Assembly: GCF_000378425.1 (NCBI RefSeq)
Contig: NZ_KB899814.1
Location: 54,463 to 118,462, forward strand
From: Cohnella laeviribosi DSM 21336
Lineage (GTDB): Bacteria; Bacillota; Bacilli; Paenibacillales; Paenibacillaceae
DNA length: 64,000 bases
Direction of reading: 5' to 3'
Under the pieces are notes generated by a model. That model worked only from the letters and a program-made list of their open reading frames with translations. It was not told the DNA's origin and made no database searches. This document shows positions 1 to 8,938 of this stretch, in pieces (positions within the stretch are counted from its first letter, which is position 1; each line of letters opens with the position of its first letter). A program made the translations under genes and the position numbers.

Positions 1-266
1 CAAACTTGAGCAAACGCCTCCATGCCAAGTACACCCGCCCATATCTGCTTCGCGGCTTAAAAATTGACCGTCCGAATCAGGTCTGGGGTATCGACATTAC
101 GTATCTGCGGATGGGCAAGGAATTCATGTACCTATTCAATATCATCGACTGGTACAGCCGCAAAGTGATCGACTATGAGCTGTCCAGCACGCTCGAGAAA
201 AGCTTTGTGCTGAAGTGCCTCAAACGCGCATTCAGCCGCTGCAAGCCGGAAATCATAAACAGCGAC
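1..266 (+). pseudogene. IS3-family transposase OrfB fragment
   Basis: The reading frame contains the start of an IS3-type DDE integrase core: 'VWGIDITYL' (first catalytic Asp), 'YLFNIIDWYSRKVI', and 'INSD' (second Asp). After 'INSD' the frame should continue 'QGSQF' but instead turns into unrelated sequence at about base 266, where a fragment of another transposase begins on the opposite strand. The third catalytic residue (Glu) and the whole C-terminus are therefore missing. The 5' part lies outside the window. An inactive remnant; the family assignment is firm, the exact junction is good to a few bases. Confidence 0.8.
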
Positions 267-499
267 CCTCGCTCATGCCGATCTCAAATCCAAGAACTTC
301 CCGGTCACCGGTTTTCCGGATGCCGATGGCCACGACAAGCGCCATGCTGCGTACCCGGCCGCCCTCGCGTACTTTCGGGAACGTGGCATCCAACCAGACA
401 TACGGAAATTGTCCCTCGAGCGGGCGTTCCTTAAAGCCCACTACGACATCATCGAGCTCTTTGCAAATTCGGGAGACTTCGCTTTTACTTGTCAAGACC
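267..499 (-). pseudogene. IS256-family (mutator) transposase fragment
   Basis: Read on the minus strand, this stretch gives 'SEVSRICKELDD' followed by 'RPLEGQFPYVWLDATFPKVRE' in two pieces and 'ALVVAIGIRKTGDREVLG', the typical central part of IS256 transposases including the first catalytic Asp (WLDAT). It is cut on one side by the IS3 fragment (about base 266) and on the other by the terminus of an IS21-type element (about base 490-500). Neither start nor end of the original gene is present, so it is a dead internal piece. The plus-strand reading through it is a shadow. Confidence 0.8.
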
Positions 500-1379
500 G
501 ATTGAAAATTCCTCAAAATAAACGGTTGAAAATTCCTCAGTAAGAGCGAGAGAGGGCGTCCCCCTAGGGGACGGCGCGGCAATCGAATTAACCGGTTTGT
601 GCCGGTTTTTCACTTGCGGTTCAGGTCTGAAGAAGCCGGCTTTTTTCTTTTCCTTAATGCGGTAGCTCTCCCCATTAATGTTGTTCGTGGTCGAATGATG
701 AAGCAGACGGTCCAGAATGGCAGTTGCCAGCACGGAGTCTCCAAATATCTCACCCCACGAACCGTAAGATTTGTTGGAGGTGAGAATGATGGAACCCGTT
801 TCATAGCGTTCCGAGATGATTGGGAAGAAAAAATGCGCTGCAGTATCCTCCATCTTCCGGTACCCGATCTCATCGATGATGAGCAGATTCGGCTTGGTGA
901 AGATCTTCATTTTCTGTTTAATCGTGTGGTTCTGGTGCGCCTGTTGCTGCGTCGTCTGGATCATGTCATGGGAAGTGATGAAATAAACGGTGTACCGCTG
1001 CTTAATCGCCTCCAGCGCCAAGGCAACGGCCAGATGGGTTTTCCCGACTCCAAGCGGTCCTAGAAAGATCAAATTCTCCTGATGCTCGATAAACAGCAGG
1101 GTGGCCAGATCCCGAATACGGCGTTCATCGATGGACGGCTGGAATCCGAAATCGAATTGGTCCAGCGTCTTATGGAAAGGCAGATGGGCCATTCGCGTTT
1201 TCATCCGGATAAACCGTTCCCGTTTGGCCGCAAGCTCCTCCTGCAGCAGCTTGTCCAAAAACTCCAGATACGTTATATTGTGTTTAGCCGCTTCTTCAGC
1301 GTGGGTATGGAGGATTTCCGGTATCCGGCTTCCATCCGAACTGCTGGAAAGCGTCCTGGAGGCGTTCCTGCAGGATCAT
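485..1379 (-). pseudogene. istB: IS21-family helper ATPase IstB, frameshifted
   Basis: IstB is the AAA+ helper ATPase that works with the IstA transposase. The main frame (485-1258 and upstream to about 1310) carries a Walker A 'GPLGVGKTH', Walker B 'LLIIDEIGY' and sensor 'IILTSNKSYGSWGEIFGD', all characteristic. The natural start appears to be the ATG at 1379 ('MILQERL'), which overlaps the stop of the istA tail, but that frame hits a stop near 1296, while 'HAEEAAKHNITYLEFLDKLL', clearly the continuing IstB N-terminus, is in another frame. A frameshift near 1300-1340 therefore splits the gene. The C-terminus runs into the terminal repeats. A sequencing error cannot be excluded, but istA is also largely missing, so the element is not autonomous. 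Confidence 0.8.
490..540. repeat. IS21-type terminal repeats
   Basis: Two 16-base copies, GATTGAAAATTCCTCA (500-515) and GGTTGAAAATTCCTCA (524-539), lie 24 bases apart just beyond the 3' end of the istB-like gene, and TGTCAAG starts at 490. Multiple short direct repeats beginning with TGT at the ends are a feature of IS21 elements, so this is read as one terminus of the IS21 remnant, which has inserted into the IS256 fragment. Confidence 0.65.
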
Positions 1380-1426
1380 TGCACGGTCACCGCCTCATTC
1401 AGGAGCTGCTCATAGACGGACAAGTC
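1376..1426 (-). pseudogene. istA: IstA C-terminal tail
   Basis: Sixteen codons ending in TGA read 'DLSVYEQLLNEAVTVQ', which resembles the usual end of IstA transposases, and the TGA overlaps the ATG of istB as in intact IS21 elements (ATGA). An in-frame stop lies just upstream (1427-1429), so the rest of istA has been deleted. The 1444-1615 stretch that follows holds no recognisable gene or terminus. Confidence 0.5.
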
Positions 1427-1615
1427 TTAGTTCCCAAGTTCTAACGCTGGATCCGAGCAGACCATGGCGGACGAGACCGCCGGCGTGACGATCTTCCCCC
1501 GAGGCCCCCCCTCACTCGACCAGTTCCATGGGAGGGGGCGGTTCCGCGCTTGCATAAACTTCGCGAAAGGTTCCCAAATACAAACATTTACGATTAATAA
1601 AGCAACACCAAGGGA

Positions 1616-3733
1616 TTAAGCTTCATTGTTAACCCCCAAAATACACTGAAAAAGTTTTACCCATACTCCTATTGTCGATTCGTCAATTTGTTTAGACGCT
1701 CTCTCTCGAAGCAATTGTGTTTTAGTACGTTGTGCAAGCTCTACCTTCCAACCTTTTTGCAATTCTATATTATTTGACGAAACATATGCCTCAATCTGCT
1801 GTACTATCGGAATACCTGGTCGAACAACATCAATGAATTCTTCTTCCAAATCTGCTGGTCTCGGTAACATTCGTGTAACGACGTTAGCCAAGAAATCAAG
1901 GGGTATAAAATCCTCAATTTCCGCATTTTCCAATTCAACATAATCGTTCACAACAATGACGTTGTTAGGACTTGATTCGAATATGCCTTCTTTTAACTTC
2001 TTAGCCCCACTCAATCCTTGAGCATCGCCGTCAAGCAACACGAAAGGTAGTGTTTGCTCTCTCCCGGTAATAATGGATACTACTGCTGTAATACCCTTGA
2101 CACCTCCAGCAGGTATAAAGACAATTTCTCGATTGGGGAGAATCAACCCTTTACCTATAAGAAAGTTTTTAATAGCGCTTAAATAATATTGATCTGAGGT
2201 TCCCTCAACGATAACGCTTATACAACCTTGCAATAAAGTATCTGATACCGAAAGCCCTAACGCAGCATGAACTGGATAAATAGATTGCGTCTGCTTAATT
2301 TGCCCTTCTGCCGCCCGCAGGTTAGCAGAAACAGCAGTTGAACCAGTCGAATCTATGTAAACCGCCTTCACTCTGTCTAAATGATTTGGATCAACCATAA
2401 ACGGTGAGTGTGTTGTATATAAAATTTGATTTGTTTTTGAGAGGTTATCAAAGAAAGCAAACAAGTCTCTCTGTGCAATTGGATGCAATGAATGTCCTGG
2501 TTCGTCGAGGAGTAGAATAGCTCCTTTGTGTGACGATTGACTTTCTACTAAGAATACAAGATAAAAACTAAGAAACCATTGCAGTCCAGTACTCCTGCTC
2601 TCCAACTCTATATCCTCTGGTCTCTTGTCATCCGATACCCATATACGAAAATGGTTACCGTCAGCTTGAAATCTAAAACGATAATCTCCTTGTTTCCACC
2701 ATTCTCGAAATCTTGATGTTAATTCTGTAGAGGCAGATTGGAGTAAAACATCTCTTTCCTTCTTCTTCTCTGCTACTGCTTCTATTTGCTCCTGTGTAGG
2801 AGATGACCCTTGTGGAAAGTCTTGTCCCAAATCCAATATTTCTTGGGGCTTTAACTTTACAAAATTGAAAAGAACTTTCAAGGTTCTGGCTTTCGCAGCT
2901 TCCTTTACACCAAGGTCACTCCGATTCATGTTTTGAATTACGTGCGGTAAATATATCTCAGAATCAAGATTCCCATAGTTAGAATAATATACGAAAGTGG
3001 GCAAATTATCTAAGATCAGATTAATTACTTCTTCGTTGTCCGTCGGCTCCGGTATATTAACCGCTTCAATAAACTCATCAATTTCATCTATTAACTGCCC
3101 AAACCTAGGTGATATTGAAGAACGCCTTGCAGCCTTAGTTAAATCAATCTCATTAAAAATTGTCTTAATTTGAGTGAGCACTGTTAGACCAATTGATGGC
3201 TCCGTAATGCCCTCCAGTAATGTAAGTGCAGTAGATAGTACATGTAAAATGCTTTCCTTCAGCGGCTCATCAGCCTTAATTGTGGTCGGGATTTCATTAA
3301 TATTTTGTATGGTCTGTACAATCAAATCACGGATAGTCTGAGTTTTAGGTTCCGTTGGTCCCTTCGCTTCTGGAAACCCTACGTAGTACTCTCCATCAAA
3401 ATCTCTTTTCACAATGACCTGATTAATTTGCTCTCTTGGCAATCTTGTAATCGCTGAGATGGTCCCACTTAATTCGTCCGAGAGTTGAAATCTAGCCTGA
3501 ATAAACACTGGCTTCTTTTTTTGCGCACGAATGATGTGATATTTGTCGCGTGGATAATCTTGAATTGGGTTAATCTCACCGTCTTTTGCCGGATTTAGCT
3601 TCCATAATGGTACAAGCAAATTTGTTTTTCCTGATTCATTAGTGCCTATAAATGCTGTGACATCATTGGTATTTATCCACCCGCTATCCTCAACTGATCG
3701 AAATTGTGTTACACGGAAACTTATTAGCTTCAT
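1616..3733 (-). CDS. OLD-family ATP-dependent endonuclease (AAA ATPase + TOPRIM)
   Basis: An SMC/ABC-like ATPase fused to a TOPRIM nuclease domain. Visible: Walker A 'GTNESGKTN' at residues 30-38, ABC-type Walker B 'ILLLDEPGHSLHP' near residue 405, 'TTHSPFMVD' switch-like His near 440, then TOPRIM motifs 'VIVEGTSDQYY' (about 509) and 'LLDGDAQG' (about 568). At 705 residues it is a full-length class 1 OLD protein. Such proteins act in phage defence alone or with partners; the UvrD-like partner that would make it Gabija is absent. It is AT-rich, lies on the same strand as the defence cluster at 4086-14780, but is outside that element's left attachment repeat, so it may belong to older chromosome or to a second element cut by the window edge. 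Ribosome site AAAGGGGGC precedes the ATG. Confidence 0.85.
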   Translation of the reverse strand: MKLISFRVTQFRSVEDSGWINTNDVTAFIGTNESGKTNLLVPLWKLNPAKDGEINPIQDYPRDKYHIIRAQKKKPVFIQARFQLSDELSGTISAITRLPREQINQVIVKRDFDGEYYVGFPEAKGPTEPKTQTIRDLIVQTIQNINEIPTTIKADEPLKESILHVLSTALTLLEGITEPSIGLTVLTQIKTIFNEIDLTKAARRSSISPRFGQLIDEIDEFIEAVNIPEPTDNEEVINLILDNLPTFVYYSNYGNLDSEIYLPHVIQNMNRSDLGVKEAAKARTLKVLFNFVKLKPQEILDLGQDFPQGSSPTQEQIEAVAEKKKERDVLLQSASTELTSRFREWWKQGDYRFRFQADGNHFRIWVSDDKRPEDIELESRSTGLQWFLSFYLVFLVESQSSHKGAILLLDEPGHSLHPIAQRDLFAFFDNLSKTNQILYTTHSPFMVDPNHLDRVKAVYIDSTGSTAVSANLRAAEGQIKQTQSIYPVHAALGLSVSDTLLQGCISVIVEGTSDQYYLSAIKNFLIGKGLILPNREIVFIPAGGVKGITAVVSIITGREQTLPFVLLDGDAQGLSGAKKLKEGIFESSPNNVIVVNDYVELENAEIEDFIPLDFLANVVTRMLPRPADLEEEFIDVVRPGIPIVQQIEAYVSSNNIELQKGWKVELAQRTKTQLLRERASKQIDESTIGVWVKLFQCILGVNNEA

Positions 3734-3970
3734 TTGTACGCCCCCTTTAATAACACAAAGGAAGTTATTGAAATATCTTAATTTTACACAATTTCCTTTT
3801 ATTTAACTAGAATTAATAGCAAAAACCTCAAATAAACATTACACGTTGAAACATGATTCATATTCATAGTTACAATCGATTTTCACGAGTCTGTCTGCGC
3901 GACGATCTTTCAACGAAATAGCTCCCACGAACTTTCCGCTCCCCGTGCGCGGTTAATGCCAAAAATTTCG

Positions 3971-3990
3971 CCTCATTTATGATACGGTTC
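3971..3990 (-). other. Distal attachment site (displaced rlmH 3' end)
   Basis: On the minus strand this reads GAACCGTATCATAAATGAGG. The first 12 bases are identical to the 3' end of rlmH at 15484-15495, in the same orientation. As codons they are GAA CCG TAT CAT AAA TGA, i.e. EPYHK-stop, the standard RlmH C-terminus, whereas the present rlmH ends EPYHR-stop. This is what is left of the original rlmH end pushed away by integration. It also closely resembles the staphylococcal SCC attachment core. Confidence 0.85.
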
Positions 3991-3998
3991 ACCGTATC
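3981..3998. repeat. Palindrome spanning the attachment core
   Basis: GATACGGTTCACCGTATC has two perfect 8-base arms around a TC centre. The left half is part of the 12-base core shared with rlmH; the right half belongs to the element side. The palindrome would exist in the excised circle and at this junction, but not at the rlmH junction. A possible recombinase-binding feature. Confidence 0.6.
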
Positions 3999-4085
3999 TA
4001 TTGATAGGGTAAACTAAACAGAAAAGGAGGGGCAAAATTTCCGCCTCTCCTTAAATTATGTGTATGTGTTAATTTGTCGCTGTGA

Positions 4086-4595
4086 TTACTCTCCAAGGCT
4101 AGCATTTAGCTTACGGAGCATTTCAAATGTGTTCATATAATCAACCCCCATAGCTCTACAGGCATTAGGGATCAAAATTCTTCTCCTAGCATCCCTGCTA
4201 TACTGTTCTTGAGTAACTACAACACAATTATACGCTTTAGCAAAAGCAACTACCCAGCTGTCCGCAACATCTGCAAACTCTGTTTTGGCATAGTCATGAT
4301 ATTGATTTTCTCCCATAGACCAGTCAATTAACTGACGATATGCTTCGAATACTTCTTCATTTTCAGTCGAGGCAAACCAGTGATCAAATTCCGAGAGTGC
4401 CCACTTATTTAAGGCATCTTCTTGGCCTGAATTCATCAGCTCATCCTTAACTCTATCAATACTTACTATATGACCTCTATCTGCTAACTCCAACAGGACA
4501 CGCCAAAAACAAGGTGCGATGTCAAAGGCATAGTACCTCCTGTGTGCTTCGACTAGAACATTAGTATCTAAAACAAATCTTAATGATTCTGTCAT
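4086..4595 (-). CDS. PIN-like nuclease, DUF4411 type
   Basis: A 169-residue protein with PIN-fold signatures: 'FVLDTNVLVEA' near the N-terminus (Asp10), 'VKDELMN' in the middle and 'DVADSWVVAFA' followed by 'VVVTQE' (about residues 109-125), giving the acidic residues that bind metal in PIN ribonucleases. The arrangement fits the DUF4411 group. It overlaps the upstream ImmA/IrrE gene by ATGA, so the two are translationally coupled, a pairing seen repeatedly in genomes and thought to be a toxin-antitoxin-like or stress module. Here the pair sits downstream of Res within the rlmH element. Role in defence is inferred; target unknown. Confidence 0.75.
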   Translation of the reverse strand: MTESLRFVLDTNVLVEAHRRYYAFDIAPCFWRVLLELADRGHIVSIDRVKDELMNSGQEDALNKWALSEFDHWFASTENEEVFEAYRQLIDWSMGENQYHDYAKTEFADVADSWVVAFAKAYNCVVVTQEQYSRDARRRILIPNACRAMGVDYMNTFEMLRKLNASLGE

Positions 4596-5752
4596 GAATA
4601 CACCTCAATTCCAAGGTGTTTCGCATACTCCGCAAAGGTATCTCCTTTAAGGCCTGTCAGTCTATATGCTTCGTTATATTGCAAACGCCCTTCCTTTGCA
4701 CTTGTAAATACAGCTTCCGCAAAACGCCGGCCAATTCGGAAGTGTTGGTTGAAATAGAAGTTACCCCCACCTTCACCATCTTGAGCTTGTTTACGCTCAA
4801 TTTCCATCCATGCACGATAAAAATCAAAAAACTCATCTCTAGATATTAACATCAAGTCTAATGCTCTTCGAGCTGTTACAATGCTGCTCACCTTGAAATG
4901 TCTTGCCAAAAGGTTGAACCGATCAGGGGCATTATTGATACCCTCCCATACCGATCTCAACTCATCTTCTGGCACGAGAAATTCTGCTGCTGTTTGATTA
5001 CAAGCTTGCTCAATCTCTTTATCAGAAGGCTGTAAGTTAGAAAGATCAAAGGCTGCACTTGCCCCGAACCAGATGTGAGCTAATTCATGAGCAATCGTAA
5101 ACATCTGAGCAGCCTTGCCATCAGCTCCGTTAATAAATATTAGCGGGGCATATTCGTCCACAAGTACAAAACCCCTGAATTCATTCACATCCAGCTTCCT
5201 GTGAGTGTTATTCCCTACTATTCCATTTCTAACAACCAAGATACCTATATTTTCGATTTTAGTCAGTAACATTTGGAGAGCTTCCTGCCAACTTCTACAG
5301 TCTGCTGCCCAACCATTTTCAATTTCCAGAGTCCTTCTAATATCTTGGGCCACGTCCTTGGTTTTATCCGTCAATTGGCAGGATCCAACATAGGATAGCG
5401 GCTCTTGACCCATATCCAATAAATAATCACGCATCCATGCTTGCCGTCGCTGCATCATCTGAACCGTTTCCAACAAGTCAGGACTTGGTTTAGAAGCATA
5501 AGTATCGTCAATTGTTCTGTAATGTGGAATAGGCAACTGTATTTGTGGTGGTTTAGATAAAAAGAAAAACCCGAGTGGTGTGGAAGTGGCTTTAGCAAGC
5601 TGTTCCAGCTGTTTTAATGTTGGTTGTGTTTCATTGTTCATCCAACTCATCAACTTCGGGAACTTCTTTTCAATCGTCTCAGCTATATCTGCACGTTGTA
5701 AAGCCCATCGAATCACTTCCGGGTTCACTGCAACTCTTGCCACTTCCGCCAC
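4592..5752 (-). CDS. ImmA/IrrE-family metallopeptidase with N-terminal HTH-like region
   Basis: The zinc-peptidase signature HExxH is visible as 'AHELAHIWFG' near residues 223-232, followed by 'NQTAAEFLVP' containing the downstream Glu typical of ImmA/IrrE. Residues 1-70 resemble an XRE-type helix-turn-helix ('TLKQLEQLAKATSTPLGFFF'), so the protein probably binds DNA or a repressor and cleaves a regulator. 386 residues is usual for the HTH-peptidase fusion. It overlaps the PIN gene by 4 bases and lies 120 bases downstream of res, so it may have its own promoter. ImmA relatives cleave repressors of mobile elements; what this one cleaves cannot be told from sequence. Confidence 0.85.
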   Translation of the reverse strand: MAEVARVAVNPEVIRWALQRADIAETIEKKFPKLMSWMNNETQPTLKQLEQLAKATSTPLGFFFLSKPPQIQLPIPHYRTIDDTYASKPSPDLLETVQMMQRRQAWMRDYLLDMGQEPLSYVGSCQLTDKTKDVAQDIRRTLEIENGWAADCRSWQEALQMLLTKIENIGILVVRNGIVGNNTHRKLDVNEFRGFVLVDEYAPLIFINGADGKAAQMFTIAHELAHIWFGASAAFDLSNLQPSDKEIEQACNQTAAEFLVPEDELRSVWEGINNAPDRFNLLARHFKVSSIVTARRALDLMLISRDEFFDFYRAWMEIERKQAQDGEGGGNFYFNQHFRIGRRFAEAVFTSAKEGRLQYNEAYRLTGLKGDTFAEYAKHLGIEVYS

Positions 5753-5872
5753 CTCCTTTTTAGTTCATTTTATGCTATTTCATTGGTATTTGGAATTACA
5801 ATTTTTAGCTGTAGCTATTCAACCAATATCACCGATTAACAAATTCCAGCAATATTATGCCCAAAGATTAAT

Positions 5873-8800
5873 TCAAGCCTTCACAATTTCCAACAACTTC
5901 TCATAGCTATTCACAATATCGTACTTCAGCTGTCCTGTATTCAGCTTAGCAAAGTGTTTCCGGGCACATTCAATCTTCGCCTTTTCCACTTCCCGTAGTT
6001 CCATGGATTCCATGGAGCCTTTCGTCTCCGCGATGAAGTAAATGTACTTCACATCGCCTTCTCTGAACACAATCGCCCAGTCCGGGTTGTAATTGCCCAT
6101 CGGTGTCGGGATAAAAAATCCCCGCGGCAGCTTGGCATACACTCGAACTTCATTGCTGACATCAAGCTCTTTAGCAAATGCACGCTCGATCTTGGAATCC
6201 GTCACGACATAGTCGTAAACGTGCTTCTCAACCGGAATCGCATTTTCCCCTAGTTTCCCTGATAATGTATTTTTCGTAAATACGTCCGCTTCGAATTTAT
6301 CATTGAGAACATCATAAGTGATGGACTCAATGATTGTCGTCGCTTTCTGCTCGTTGATCAGCTTGGCAGCTCGAAGCATGAATTCTTCGGGGTTTACGCG
6401 GAACTGTAAGAATGTCGCTTCTTTGATTCCCGTTAAAATGGCTACGATCGTCTTTCTCGTCAGCCGCGTTTCGTCCATGAGCTTTCCGACCAGATCATAT
6501 TGCACCCGGAAATCCGGTTTCACTTCCACAACCTCAGTCTTGGTTTCACGCGTTTGAAAGGCTTCCCCCGATTTTAACTGTTGTTGGGACTCAATTCGAT
6601 TCATTTCGCCATGCCTGATTGCATATCGGATCGCAGGCACTTGTAAATGGTTGTCCAACGCCCACACACACTTTTTCACAAGTTCTTCGGAGTCAAATTT
6701 GACGGTATACACGGATTTGCGATTAATTTGGTTCCAAAGCTCTTGAAATTCCTTTTTATAAAAATTGTTATTGACCATAACGGAAGCAATATTACGGTTC
6801 CGTTCATTATCCGCCAGATTCGATTTGCCCTCTACATAAATCGACTTAACCAATTCGACCAACGGTTCCTGAAAGTCCGTCAATTCCTCAGGAAGTTTGA
6901 GCCCCTGATTTTCTACAGCGTTAAAATAAACATCCGTCAAATTGTACTGATCATCCACATAATCATTTTTAATAAACGTGTACAGTAACTTGCTTGCTAA
7001 GGTATCTTCTAATTTCAATTGCTCGCCGCGTGCATTGTTCAACACTTTATCCAAGAAGAAGTCGCGATCTGCTTTGCGTGGACGATCGGACAACGTTTCA
7101 GCGATTTCGTTTTGCAGCTGTTTCGCAAACTGCTCGTACGATTCACTGGCGATGACGGTCAGCACATTAATTTCATGAACATCGATACCCGATACACTCG
7201 AATCCATCCGTTCACCATTCTGATTGACACAAAGCCGGAGTCCCCGCCCGACTTCCTGACGTTTCTTAATGGTGGAATCGCTATGTTTCAGCGTGCAAAT
7301 CTGAAACACATTCGGATTATCCCAACCTTCTTTAAGAGCAGAGTGGGAGAAGATAAACCGGGTTGGTTCCGCAAAACTTAGCAATCGTTCTTTATCCCGC
7401 ATAATCAGGTCATACGCATCTGCATCATCGGAGTCGGTCTCTCTAGCCGATACCTTCGGATCGACATAACGATTGCTTTTCTTATCGATCGAAAAGTACC
7501 CTTTATGCGTTTCTTTCACTCGTATCCGATTCAAATATTGGATGTATGGATCATCGGTAAACAGCGACAATTGCTCATTGAGCAAAGCGGTGTATTCTTC
7601 CTCAAACATATCTGCATAGATGCCGTTTAATTCCGAACCATCCTTGTCATATTGGCGGTATTTCGCAACTTCATCGATGAAAAAGAGCGATAATACTTTA
7701 ATCCCTTGATGAAACATCGCCCGTTCCTTCTCGAAATGCGACTTAATCGTTTCCCGAATCTGAATCCGACGGAAATGCAGTTCTCCTACATCTCCCTGAA
7801 CGTCACCAGCGTATAAAGTTACACCGTTAATGAAGCTAATGCTGTTGTTTTGTCCGTTAATTTCGGACACTTTGTATCCCTTGTACTGCTCAAGTTCACC
7901 GGACAATTGGTACAGATCATCGTTCTGACTGATTTTTTGCGTTTTTCTTGCAAGGCCCGTTTTTGTCTTCACTTCGAATTCCAGCCGGGCCACCGGAGCC
8001 TGCTTCGTGCTCACATCGATGCCTTCCAGATACAGATAGCTGTCCGTGCCGGTTGTTCCTTTGGCCGAAATCCCCTTCACGCTGATTTTTTTCACCAGCT
8101 TTTTGTTGTATGCATCCAGAGCGTCGAGCCGATACACTTTGTTATAATCTTCACGATGCGTCGCCGAATAACGCAAGGTAAACAACGGATTGAATGCCTT
8201 CAGGGATTCTTTCGTCTGCTTGCCTTCAACCGATTGCGGCTCGTCAATGATCAGGATCGGATTCGTGCTCGCCAGAACGTCAATCGGTTTACGGCTGTTG
8301 AAGTCATCCAGTTCCATGTAAATCCGCCTTGCATCTTTTCCTCTCGCATTAAAGGCTTGCGAGTTGATAATCATGACATTGATCCCGGCGTCGCTGGCAA
8401 ATTTCTCGATATGATGCAATTGCTTCGAATTATACACAAAGTATCGTGCCTTCGTGCCGTATTCGGACATGAAGTGATCTTCCGTGATCTGGAACGTCTT
8501 GAGCACACCTTCACGAATGGCGATAGAAGGAACAACGACAATAAACTTGCTCCATCCGTACTTTTGATACAGTTCAAACATGGTACGGATGTAAGTGTAG
8601 GTTTTGCCTGTCCCGGTTTCCATTTCGATCGTCAGATTATATTTGCCCTCAAGCTTTTCGGAGATTTTCAGACCGTTCTTCCGTTGCACCGTTTGGATGT
8701 TTTTCAAGATTTCTTGATCAATCAATTGAATGGTGTTGTTCTTGAATCCGATATTTGCTTGTTCGGCATTCGCGAGATCATCCATGACCATTTGTTCCGG

Positions 8801-8923
8801 CTTTTGTCTTCTGCCTCGGTCAAGTGTAAATCGGGACAACTCATTAGGCTGCCCCTCAAAGCAATCCACGATACTTTTTACGGCGTCCAACTGAAACTGC
8901 TGATGTTTGAATTTGATCTTCAA
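5873..8923 (-). CDS. res: Type III restriction enzyme, Res subunit
   Basis: A 1016-residue superfamily 2 translocase/endonuclease. Walker A 'METGTGKTYTYI' near residue 104, DExx-box 'LIIDEPQSVEG' near 227, 'KEGWDNPNVFQI' near 533 and motif VI 'RQEVGRGLRL' near 555. A PD-(D/E)xK nuclease is at the C-terminus: 'NPDWAIVF' (about 946) and 'FIAETKGS' (about 964). In type III systems Res works only in complex with Mod, translocating or diffusing between two inversely oriented sites. The start is 15 bases after the mod stop, so they share a transcript. All key motifs are present, so it should be active. Confidence 0.92.
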   Translation of the reverse strand: MKIKFKHQQFQLDAVKSIVDCFEGQPNELSRFTLDRGRRQKPEQMVMDDLANAEQANIGFKNNTIQLIDQEILKNIQTVQRKNGLKISEKLEGKYNLTIEMETGTGKTYTYIRTMFELYQKYGWSKFIVVVPSIAIREGVLKTFQITEDHFMSEYGTKARYFVYNSKQLHHIEKFASDAGINVMIINSQAFNARGKDARRIYMELDDFNSRKPIDVLASTNPILIIDEPQSVEGKQTKESLKAFNPLFTLRYSATHREDYNKVYRLDALDAYNKKLVKKISVKGISAKGTTGTDSYLYLEGIDVSTKQAPVARLEFEVKTKTGLARKTQKISQNDDLYQLSGELEQYKGYKVSEINGQNNSISFINGVTLYAGDVQGDVGELHFRRIQIRETIKSHFEKERAMFHQGIKVLSLFFIDEVAKYRQYDKDGSELNGIYADMFEEEYTALLNEQLSLFTDDPYIQYLNRIRVKETHKGYFSIDKKSNRYVDPKVSARETDSDDADAYDLIMRDKERLLSFAEPTRFIFSHSALKEGWDNPNVFQICTLKHSDSTIKKRQEVGRGLRLCVNQNGERMDSSVSGIDVHEINVLTVIASESYEQFAKQLQNEIAETLSDRPRKADRDFFLDKVLNNARGEQLKLEDTLASKLLYTFIKNDYVDDQYNLTDVYFNAVENQGLKLPEELTDFQEPLVELVKSIYVEGKSNLADNERNRNIASVMVNNNFYKKEFQELWNQINRKSVYTVKFDSEELVKKCVWALDNHLQVPAIRYAIRHGEMNRIESQQQLKSGEAFQTRETKTEVVEVKPDFRVQYDLVGKLMDETRLTRKTIVAILTGIKEATFLQFRVNPEEFMLRAAKLINEQKATTIIESITYDVLNDKFEADVFTKNTLSGKLGENAIPVEKHVYDYVVTDSKIERAFAKELDVSNEVRVYAKLPRGFFIPTPMGNYNPDWAIVFREGDVKYIYFIAETKGSMESMELREVEKAKIECARKHFAKLNTGQLKYDIVNSYEKLLEIVKA

Positions 8924-8938
8924 TTTGAGCTCACCGCC

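Noticed and set aside
1616..3733. OLD nuclease as GajA of a Gabija system
   Set aside because: No UvrD-like GajB beside it; the next gene upstream is the PIN/ImmA pair beyond the attachment site.
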